Shown: one piece after another, positions 54,597-64,000 of the stretch
Layout: each line of letters opens with the position of its first letter
Position numbering within the stretch: position 1 is the first letter of the stretch
Assembly: GCA_013365325.1 (NCBI GenBank)
Contig: JABVXV010000025.1
Span: 1-64,000 of the forward strand
Direction of reading: 5' to 3'
DNA: 64,000 nt
Source: Dipetalonema caudispina
Lineage: Eukaryota; Nematoda; Chromadorea; Rhabditida; Onchocercidae
Notes under the pieces: model-generated
Database searches by the model: none
What the model saw: the letters and a program-made list of their open reading frames with translations, nothing else
What the model was told of the DNA's origin: nothing
Translations under genes and position numbers: made by a program

Positions 54597-54625
54597 TCTC
54601 TCTCTCTCTCTCTATCTCTCTCTCT
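54597..54625. repeat. (CT)n microsatellite, one interruption
   Basis: About fourteen CT units broken once by an A. Confidence 0.9.
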
Positions 54626-56224
54626 AATCAAAAGAATGTAAAAGCAATATGTCTCTTTATGGTACCTTCTTTTTCTACCTGTGAAACATCTCTGATATTA
54701 CAGTTCCCACTTCGTTACTGTTTAATTTTCGATTAACTGTGGAATGTATTTGCATTCTTCCTTTCTTAATTTTTTTCTTTTCTTTTAAAGTAATCTCTTT
54801 TTCTTGATTCTACAGAGAATCAAATCTTCGTTGTACATCAATTATTGTCATTTTCAATAAATTCGAACTTTATTCTTATCTTTCACCTCTCTCGTATATT
54901 TTGCATTTTTAATGTTTGGAAAATCAATTATAAGTTCAAACAGAAACGACCATTTCAATGTTTCGTCTGATATGATGTAAATGTTTACTATACATAATAA
55001 TTTCAGAATGAATTTCAATGCGGCATATATCACAGTGTTAATTCAAGGGTGAACAGTAATAGCATTGACCTTGCCAATGTTATTTGAACTTTTGAGTGAT
55101 GCCCGAAAAGGATATTATATGTTAACGGCTGTTATAAAATAATCATTATCATATCGAGTGCCGTTTTCTACGCCCCATAAACATTCCTCGTTTTTCCTTG
55201 AATTTTACGGCTCTAAATTTTAGCAAAAATGAATAAAATACAAAGTGCATATGAATAAGTCATTCTAAGTACTTTTTTATTTTTTTTTTTTTAGTGCAAG
55301 ATGTCAAAGAAAGAAATAATCTTTGATATACCTTCTTGCTTATCAGGAATTCTTATTCTTCCTATTTAGCAATACTAAATTTGTCATTTTATTTTAATCC
55401 ACTTCATTATCTTTATTTGATGAGTGTTTTTTTTTTTTTTTTTTCAATTTGCTGTTTTCTTATCTGCAATATATTGTCAATAAATTCACAAATTAGATTA
55501 AACAAGAGATGAGCACAAAATTTAACTTTCTGTTGTTTTTCAAATTCTCAAAAATAAAACGAACGGATTGTTTACGATCAATTAAACTTCGATTAATCTC
55601 ACTTATATCGTAATATCGTCATTATTTGTTAACAATAATAATAACAAAATGGCCTTTTGTTGACATATCATTGCCATTCTTATCTGTTAAATATAGCTAA
55701 TCATTCAGCACAGCTATTATCTCAATAGCAATTGTGCCATTTATTCTCTTCATGCTTCTTTTACTATATCACTTTTTTTCCTTTTTTTTTTTTTTTTTTG
55801 CTTGAAATTGAAATTTCGTTTTCTATTATTTGCATAGTTTTATTTGAACTTTTCCAATTTTTATGATAGTTAAAATAAATTGAACCAAATCAGACTGAAG
55901 TTGCTTTTTTTTTTTTTTAATATTTTCAGCAAATAATCTTAGAAAAGTTGATGCCATTATTGTTGGGTCTTTCATATTTCCCATCAAATATCCGCAAGGG
56001 ATGAATTTTTTCTTGCACTATTCTTTGCCGATTATCTTAAGCAAAATGAGTAAAGACTTAACTCAGTATTTTGTCCAACAGATCGGTCATTTTGTTGTCC
56101 TTGTAGAAAAAAGCACTCTTTGGAATGATCGAGCAGATATTGTTTCTTCTGTCTAAATGAAGGATGAATTTTGCATACTTCAAAATATTACATCCCATGG
56201 AATGCTTAATCCTATTGCTACACC

Positions 56225-56251
56225 AAAAAAAAAAAAAAAAAAAAAAAAAAA
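56225..56251. repeat. 27-base poly-A run
   Basis: Uninterrupted A run. No flanking retroelement or target duplication is evident, so it is not read as a processed insertion. Confidence 0.9.
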
Positions 56252-56275
56252 TTCAATGTTATTTAACGATGATAC

Positions 56276-56544
56276 CTTTTGATGAGCATACGAATGAAAT
56301 CGTTGTTGATACGACGCAAAAGATGAACATTTGAAGTGTGCGCAATGGGTGAAGGATTTTATCGTTATTATAGTACTTCGTTCCATTCGTTTTAATTTGA
56401 ACGAATTCAATTCGTTCACGATGTCATTTCTCTCACAACCTTGTCCATCGTCTTACTTTCAATTCTTTACCATAATGAGTTCCTATCGAGAAGATTCCTT
56501 GCATCAACAGCATTCTCGATTCTCGACCTGCTTTTCTTGACTGT
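56276..56544 (-). CDS. Possible pair of minus-strand exons (weak)
   Basis: On the minus strand acceptor CATATTTCCAG at 56545 is followed by 24 open codons (TVKKSRSRIENAVDARNLLD...) to a donor G|GTAAAG after 56471. Further on, an open frame ending FHSYAHQK meets donor AAG|GTATCA after 56276. The link between the two has only a poor acceptor. The plus strand of the block is also open in two frames, so coding status and strand are uncertain. Confidence 0.2.
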
Positions 56545-56805
56545 CTGGAAATATGCACAATTGACACTTTGAAAATTAGTTTAGTTCTTTATAAATTAAT
56601 AAATTAATTGGTCAATTTTTAAATTCCTTCTTCATCTTTTCATTTCTTTAATACTCTCAGCTTCTTAATTAGTCTAGGGTTTTTCCCTTTTTTTCTTTTT
56701 TTTCGTTCCATACATCATATGATTTGTATGAAAATGCATTAGTGTCTAAAATTTATTTAGCAAAATTAAAAATTATTTCTTTAGCTGTAAATAGTGTCAT
56801 TTCCA

Positions 56806-56900
56806 ATTATTATTATCATTCACTATTATTTATTGATTATTATTATCATTCATTAATTACTATTATCATCTGTTGTATTTATATTATTATCATTCATTAG
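56806..56900. repeat. Degenerate minisatellite around TATTATCATT
   Basis: At least four copies of TATTATCATT or a one-base variant, spaced 20-30 bases apart with ATT-rich filler. Confidence 0.7.
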
Positions 56901-57116
56901 ATTTATTATTCACATTTAATTATTATTTTATATCAAGTACAAAGTGGCTGAAACTTTCACAAAATAGATAGCACAAATTGTAAACAAAACATTTGAGTAA
57001 TTAATTATACGAAGGTTCAAACGAATCAATTACATTGATTATTGATATAATAGAAATAATGAAAGTCATTCAGAATTATTGTCGGAAAGCAAAAAAATTC
57101 TTGTATGCATGTTTGT

Positions 57117-57147
<31 letters not shown>

Positions 57148-57180
57148 ATGTATCTGTGTGTGTGTGTGTGTGTGTGTGTG
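57117..57180. repeat. Compound (TA)n-(TG)n microsatellite
   Basis: About ten TA units followed by interrupted TG units. Alternating purine-pyrimidine DNA of this kind can adopt Z-form. Confidence 0.95.
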
Positions 57181-58452
57181 CCAACTTTTAATTGACAGTC
57201 AATTATTTCATTGTGTCCTTCATTTTCCCTTCTTTTAAAAAATATTTACCTGCAACAGGCCTTGTCTGTTTCGCACTTCATACTTTTGTCAATTAACTAT
57301 TTCTACTTCATATCCAATGTTTCTTTTCTTTTTTTTTTTTTTCTAACACTCACCCATTTTTTAAGTATCGAAATGACATTACGAATAGTTCGAATTAATG
57401 CCATATTAGCTAACTGCATAAGTTTGCTCATTGAAGCATGCGATAAATGCGCCGATAAGTAATGCTCGATGCAGTAAAGCCGATGCAAAAAATTGTAACT
57501 CGTAAATGTGGAAGGATTGATAATAGATTCTTCTAATTTCGATATCGAACTAGCCTACATTTCATCCTAAAAAATTCATTAATTCTCTCTTTCCTTTCTT
57601 CCTCTTCATTTCTGAAAAATTTCATTTTCAGATACGTAAGTAGTTTTTGTTTATCTATTTCTTTCCCCAATACTTGACAATTTTTCTTTTTTTCTTTGCA
57701 TGCTAATATCTAATTACCATTAAAACTTGTTGTTTAGTTTTATTCACTACGAAAATTACTTGAATAACCTGAAATATTTCTACTTTTTTAAGTACTATCC
57801 TAAACTGAAAAGTAATACCCTACTGTTTCTATTCTTTCAGTGATAGTTAAAAATGAATATTCCGTAGTACATTTCTACATTTTTTCTTTTCAGAAAATAT
57901 AAACAAATTTTTTTGTTTTCAAAGAATAGAAAGAGTGGTTCGAATGTAAGATGGGTTTTGTAAAATTAAATTTTACTGATTGCGCTAAGTTGAGACATTC
58001 CCCCTTCATAAGCATCTTGGCTAAGGATTCTGATGCAATGCAATCAGAAGCACTGATTTGAAATGTATTAAATTTTAGAGTTTCTTCTACGTCTGACTTT
58101 TGCTATCGATTTCTTTTCACAAAATAATCACTTCGTTTGCTTACCGTTGGCGCTATTGTTGACGTCACAGTCAAAATGAAAGACAAAAATGTGGATCATA
58201 AAAAACTTCGAAATTGACATCTGATTACAAAAGTACAAACCGTATTAATATTTAAATGATACAATGCAGATATAATCTTTGATGTGCTGTTTGAATAAAA
58301 TAATCTATTACGGTAGAAAAAATCGGAAATTAATTGTCATTTTCATGTTTTCAATTGAGTACATGAATCCATTAGTGAACATTGTGTTATATGCATAAGG
58401 AACAATAATCATTAACCCTTTGATTCATTAGCGTAAGTTATATAATCTGCAG

Positions 58453-58561
58453 GGCTAACTCTGAAATGCCAAATTTTCGCTCTCGAGGAAGTCAAAATGA
58501 AACGCAATTGAGTTGTGCGACAAGCACAAGTAATGATCTATCTGTTAATACAACTATTATA
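58453..58561 (+). CDS. Exon-like open frame (weak)
   Basis: After acceptor TAATCTGCAG the frame reads ANSEMPNFRSRGSQNETQL and SCATSTSNDLSVNTT. It is GC-richer than its surroundings and polar like a disordered protein segment. It ends at a possible donor ATA|GTAATT (or earlier at ACAA|GTAATG). The ATG at 58466 is a possible start. It could be an upstream exon of the frame at 62090 (the phase fits if the earlier donor is used) or of an unknown gene. Confidence 0.25.
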
Positions 58562-61488
58562 GTAATTTTCATTTTACATTTCATTTTTTATTGAAATATT
58601 AGACTGAATTTGTTTTTGTTAGCATCAATATATAGTTCACTGTAAAAGAAATGATTCACCAATGCCTTCTGTATCCGTTATTCGGAAAGTTTTTTTCTTT
58701 TTTCCGAAACTTCAATAAGTTTATTTAATTGCTGCTGATTAAATGAGTTGAATATTTGCTATAAATTCACAACCATGTACTTTTTCCACTCTTTTCTTTA
58801 TCATTTATTCACACTTACTCAACTATGAATTTCAGTTATTTTGCGAGAAAATTTAATTTATTCTTTTGCAGTACGTGCAAACTTAACTTCTAAAAATAAA
58901 CATTAAATGGCAATTTTTGTTGCAGATTCTTGAAAAGATTTGGAAAGTAAATATGGTACATGTCACATTATTTCAAATATTTAAAGAAGCCGATCTAAAG
59001 TATGAATTCTTTTTTTTTTTTTTTGTCCTTTTGGCTTTTGCTTAATTTTCTGCTGTAACTTTTTTGTACAGTCTGATTAGTTATCAATTTGCAATAAGTA
59101 ATTCTATTACGATTGCAATGAAAAATGCTAGACAAAAGCTCATTAATTTGTCACCATGAAAAGATTTAATAGTTCGATGTTTGAAAAGATTTTGCTTAAT
59201 TTTGTACAATTATTTGATTATCTCTTTAATTAGTGAAAAAATTTTTATCAAAATATGCTCCGTTATATTATTTTTACATAGAATTTTTTATTGATTTTCA
59301 TTCATTTATCACATTTTTTTTTTTCTGTCTGAAAATTTCCTCAAACAAATTTTTCCCTTAATTTTAATTTCATCGCAAATATTTGAATGATAAGAAAATC
59401 AGCAAATGGATTGATTTTATCTTATTCGATCGCACACCTTCTCGTTCAAATAGATTTAGATTTCTCAATATGAGCATATTTTGTAAACACTCAATAAGAT
59501 AGCATAAGATTTAATGTACCACAGGTATATCATTTACCTTCTTTCATATTTTATAACCTCCGAAACTCTCGCTCAGATGTAGATTTTCGTGTTGGAAAGG
59601 TCATTTAATCCTCTGAAAGAAAGTTACAGTATCAGTCATTATCAAATCCATTTTATCAATTCTTAATTTGTTTGTCGATAACTTTCGCTGCTTGGCTTCT
59701 GTCATGCAGCATGCAGGAGTTTCCTTAATATATTTCTGTTGTGTTTCGGAAACTGGCCGGTACTGTTTTTTGAGAATGCTTTCTTTTTATCTTTCTTGAT
59801 AACATTGAATTATTGAAATTGTAAAAAAAAAAAAAGGAAAGCCTATTGCAGTGATAATTTAGTATACAACTGAATGATAAGACATAAAAAAGTTTCACAT
59901 CGATGATAACTGAATGAGATAAGATGATGCATTCAGATCGATTTGTCTTAGTATTAACATTATCTTCAAGTCATAGATACCAAATTATTTTCTCATTCTA
60001 ATCAGTTTTTTTGATGCTATTCAAAAACGAATATATATCTAAGACATTTTTAAGAAATTGCTTTCAATTAACTAAATTGATCACCGATGGTAATAGTGGC
60101 TTCTTTATTCGAAGCTAATTAGAAAATGATTGGATATGGTTAATTTTTTTTTTTCTTTTTTTCTTTCTTTTTTGCATTTCTTAAAGTTAATGGAAAAACG
60201 GTCTTCTTATTTCGAAGGAATATTCTTACTGATTGTCTTTGAGAGTGATGACAATCCAAAATGAATGAAGAGAAGGAGGATTGAAACACAAGTTGAGATG
60301 CACTCTTACATTACAGTTATAGCATGATTTTGCATTTTAACAATTTGAAAAAAAAAAAGAAAACGAATACTGAAATACTTCAATTCATTCCACACGGGAG
60401 AAATCTGGCATAGATGATGCCAAATGAAGTATTTCAATGATAGTTTCAATCATTTGACCAATTTTTTGTTTGTTGTTATATCATGACAGGCCTATTTCGA
60501 AGATGACTAGTTTGAATGATGCAAGTTGCTTACAAAAACCACGAAACCAGCTTAGTGACAGGAAATTAGCTTCAAACATCGGGAAAATAATTTAGATTGA
60601 AGATCAATTAGTTTTGAATACAGGATAAGATTGTTGATGTAAAGGTGACAAAATCTGGTAGTATCATAAATTTATTTTTTTTTTTAGGAAATTTATACTA
60701 AATTTAAATTCTTAAGAAAAATGGATCAAAGATCGCTTATATAAGTGGAAAATAAATACTTGAAAATTTCTGACCGGCATTGAGGATATATATTCAACAC
60801 AAAGAATTAAGACAAATGAAATTTCGTAGGATGAGTGGTAAACCTATCCAAGTTGTAATTATCTCAGGTAAAAGCCATAAGCTACTTAAAACATTTTTCT
60901 GCTATTATCTTGCTGTCAAGAAAAATATAATTGGTTTTTCGAAGTATTACCATTTCATGAATTCAGCGAAAAATGTTGACTTGAAATGAAATTTGTCTCT
61001 CTTAAAATCAAAAAGCATTAGTTAGGAAACATGTAATTAGCTGGCAGAAATACTGTTAGTAGAATAAATTAATTCGACATGAAGAATTCTTTGATCATAT
61101 GTGAAGAAAGGATTAATTTTAAGTCTTGTGGAATATCAATCAAAAAAGAAGAAAAAATGAACTATTTCAAAAATTCATAGGACTTAATGAACTGAATGAG
61201 TCAACTTCGATCTCATATCAAAATATATTTCATTGCCAACAAAAATATATCTGATCATTAGAGAATTCAATGCGGAATTAATCTGATTAGGAAATGTAAG
61301 AAAAGAGAAGAATTATTGGGTATATGAATGATGCTAGATGGATAATGAGAAGATTCAAGAGATTTGATATGGTAATGGGAAATAATGAATATCTGTCAAA
61401 ATAATCAACGGTAATTCCTGAAGTGGTGTCTATTATATGAAATGAAGTATTACACTTATAAATACTTTATTATACTACTACAGTTCAC

Positions 61489-61508
61489 TATATATATATA
61501 TATATATA
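61489..61508. repeat. (TA)n microsatellite
   Basis: Ten TA units. Confidence 0.85.
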
Positions 61509-62089
61509 AAAATTAATCCATAATAAAATTTAATATTTGCTCTATTAAAATCATTATCCATAAACTATCAATATTATCATATAGTACGGCCTGTATTCAA
61601 ATTTCATTCCAGAATAACAGTCATTGAACGAAATAAGATTCTCAAAAGGCTTTACTACGATATTTCTTTCTTATTTTAGTGATATACATATACATCTGTA
61701 CTAAGTGGTCTTTTCTTGTTTCATCCTTTTCACTGTTACGACTACAGTTGTAAATAGCTATGTTTTTCCAGAATTTTTAAATCTCAGATATAATTTCCTT
61801 CATTGCATCTGTCTCCTGGATATATCAATACTTATCAATTCATTCTTTATTTAATAACACTAATATCCGGGGTCTCTTATTTCTTTTATTTGCAATCCCG
61901 ATAGTTTTTATATTCTTTATTATTCTTTCTTTTCTTCATTCCTCACATTTTACATTTCTACAATATAGTATAGCTACAATGTGATTATTTTGACAACTAA
62001 AGAATAATATCACCAATTACGAATTCTTTGCTTGTTTCCAATATGTCTTTTCAACTGCTTTCTGAATTCGCTTCTCTTAACTATATCAG

Positions 62090-62214
62090 AAGTAATGGAC
62101 GATGGCAATAACTTTAACGAAGCTATACTTTATTGTAAATCCAAGACTAAAATTGTGAAATTTCAAAAGCTTCCAAACTGCAATCATATTGTTACTTGCG
62201 GCTTTTGTAATTAA
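62090..62214 (+). CDS. Exon-like frame with a degenerate RING-type ending (weak)
   Basis: After acceptor CTATATCAG two bases and then 40 open codons run to TAA. It begins VMDDGNNFNEAILYC and ends with KLPNCNHIVTCGFCN. The C-N-H-x3-C-x2-C pattern after a Lys/Val-rich strand resembles the second half of a RING finger as found at the C-terminus of some ubiquitin ligases. The first half has one cysteine where two are expected, and the LPC spacing has one extra residue. Upstream exons ending in phase 1 are available at 60816-60867 (MKFRRMSGK...) and 58453-58534. It may be a small gene, a terminal exon or a relic. Confidence 0.25.
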
Positions 62215-63740
62215 TATTTATATATTGTTAGTCTCAATTTAATTGGCATAAATTTGGATCTAACTCTCTCTCTTCTCTCTCCAATTCTTTTAATTTTATT
62301 TTCGACGATCTTTTTATGTTGTATGAAGAAAATTTGTTCATTTTTATGAAATTTAGTTCTGTATAATGATAATTTGCTTAGGTAGAGCATTACTTCTATT
62401 ACTATTATTTTTGCTAAATTACTAATTATTATTTGGAACATTTACTTAGGCAGATAAAATCAACCTTTAATATGTTTTTATAATATATTGTTAGAAAAAA
62501 ATAAGAAAACAACAAAATCGTTTCAGAGTTATTCCCTTCTACGATAACCCATATTTGGTTCATTAACATAAAAACAGCTGCATTAAGATTCTAGGCATCT
62601 TTATTTAAATTTGGCAATTTTATTTCTTTATTACAGTCCAAATTTGAATGATGAATGAGGCTCGGGATAATTACCATTGCCTTTATTTTTGGCAGTACCA
62701 GAAGATGCGGGGTCTCTGGTATGTCTTATTACTATTACAGTCTTCAATATTTATAAAATGTCTGAATTTTTAAGTCATTCGATGTATGTAATCCACATGT
62801 AATTCGTAATTCCACTGAGATTTGCAAATTTATAGAACAGCGCAAAGATTATTGATTGATTAGTTCAAACGCTAAATTAAGTTTGTAATTTAGTCATATG
62901 TAAACATTTGCACAATTTATTGAAAAGCAAATTTTTTGAGAAGTTTTAAAGGAGGGGGCGAGGAGTTGATGATGATGGAAAATATAATTTGCACAAAAAT
63001 TGAGCTAATAATGGTTATAATTCGAGAAGAATAGCAAATTTTTTCTTTTTTCTGCTCAAATTAGAAAATTTGTTGTAAATTTCTTCCAAAATTCCTGTCA
63101 TCAAACAGATTTTTAAAAAATATGAACTGTCAGAGATCCATTTTCTTCTTTTTTTTTCTTCTTGTTATTTAAATTTTCATTGTAATGAATTTCATGTTTG
63201 TTTCTGTCGGATCTCGAAAAATTTTATTGTTTGGATTTGTTGTAAATCGGATTTAGGAATTTTGTAGTTATAGTTTTTCAAATTTATATTATTTTTATGT
63301 GTGATATCAAAGCTTCCGTTTACTGGAAAATAGTATGACATCATATAATTTCAACGAATTTGAAGATAGAGAATATTTTTAGTTACGTGATAATTGTGGA
63401 GGAAAAGAACACGTCAGATAGATGGAATGGATGAATATGTGTCGCTCAGTTTAAATTATCTAAAGAATAATAATTCGTAACATCCAAACCAATGTTTGCA
63501 TTCTTTGATTGTCATCAATAATCCATCAATTTTTTTCTATTCCCGAGAATAATTTTCGACTTTTCACTAAAAGATACATCAATTTACTTTGATACCTTAT
63601 TTGTAACTTATTAAGATTGAACAAAAAGTTCTTCGAAGTTTACTGTCTCCCATCAAAATGATGTTAGTGCTTCTATGTAAATTAATTAAAGAATCTATCG
63701 CTGATTTAATCGGTTTACTGCATTGTTGTAGCAACATTAT

Positions 63741-63747
63741 TTTGCAG
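63741..63747 (+). other. Probable trans-splice acceptor of the last gene
   Basis: TTTGCAG ends four bases before the ATG at 63752, the usual place for spliced-leader addition in nematodes. It could instead be a normal acceptor of an internal exon, since the frame is open through the ATG (one spare base, then Asn). Confidence 0.4.
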
Positions 63748-63751
63748 CAAT

Positions 63752-63907
63752 ATGGCTGATATGGAATTACGTGCTTTCGAAGCACGCCTGGATACGATGA
63801 TGGATCAGTTGAGTGAAGAATCGACAGAACTGATCATCGAACGACCGCGATATGCTCATGCAGTCATGGTATTTGCTAGTGGTGATGAGCCAGGCGAATT
63901 ACTTACT
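63752..63907 (+). CDS. First or early exon of an unrecognised gene, cut by the window edge
   Basis: ATG at 63752 opens 52 codons with clearly coding composition: MADMELRAFEARLDTMMDQL, then SEESTELIIERPRYAHAV and MVFASGDEPGELLT, ending at donor ACT|GTAACA. The first 25 residues are charged and heptad-like and may form a short coiled coil. The rest of the gene lies beyond 64000. I do not recognise the family. An earlier donor at CATG|GTATTT is possible but weaker. Confidence 0.65.
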
Positions 63908-64000
63908 GTAACATTTTTGATACATTTTTTGTAATTTATTTCTTTTTTAATTAAAGTACGATATGTTGGTTGGAAAAAATTGCTATGAATATTGTTTCAT

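Larger units (their letters stand above)
52163..63747. other. 11.6 kb AT-rich region with simple repeats and scattered exon-like frames
   Basis: Many poly-T and poly-A runs (55423-55443, 55783-55799, 56225-56251, 57331-57342), microsatellites and a few GC-richer open blocks annotated separately. No complete gene could be assembled. It lies between EF-Ts and the last gene and may contain genes with small exons that cannot be recognised by eye. Confidence 0.45.

Noticed and set aside
55930..56160. Plus-strand 74-codon frame after TTTTCAG (HYSLPIILSKMSK...)
   Set aside because: Three other frames on both strands read just as protein-like over the same block, showing how little openness means here.

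Overview
This window looks like nuclear DNA of a nematode, most likely an AT-rich clade III parasite of the filarial type. The reasons are very low GC content, small exons cut by many introns with GT...TTTCAG-type borders, introns up to 8 kb, probable spliced-leader acceptors just upstream of start codons, and protein families with recognisable nematode forms. Nothing bacterial is visible: no operons, ribosome-binding sites, CRISPR arrays or insertion sequences. Gene models were built by hand from reading frames, splice borders and matching intron phases.

Layout. (1) 645-2445, + strand: a five-exon gene for a very divergent forkhead-like protein, next to a GC-richer block at about 285-440 that is open on both strands. 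(2) 7882-9699, + strand: a six-exon gene for a 166-residue protein with two membrane segments and no recognised family. (3) 12672-47153, + strand: the main gene of the window, about 31 coding exons and about 1,638 residues, a RIN-family (Ras and Rab interactor, rin-1-like) Rab5 exchange factor. It has an SH2 domain, a long low-complexity linker, a VPS9 exchange domain and a C-terminal Ras-association domain. (4) 49275-52162, + strand: an eight-exon gene for mitochondrial elongation factor Ts, 334 residues. (5) 63752 to the window edge, + strand: the first exon of an unrecognised gene.

Three introns of the RIN gene are very long (8.1, 6.6 and 5.9 kb). They hold GC-richer, splice-bounded open frames, some on the opposite strand, which may be nested genes. 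The best are 15411-15648 (minus) and 35369-36355 (minus). The 11.6 kb region after the EF-Ts gene holds simple repeats and a few isolated exon-like frames, one ending in a degenerate RING-like motif. In AT-rich DNA any GC-richer patch tends to be open in several frames, so all of these are given low confidence.

The genes do not form a pathway. The RIN protein would link Ras/Rac and phosphotyrosine signals to Rab5-driven endocytosis, EF-Ts serves mitochondrial translation, and the forkhead-like gene would be nuclear if it works at all.
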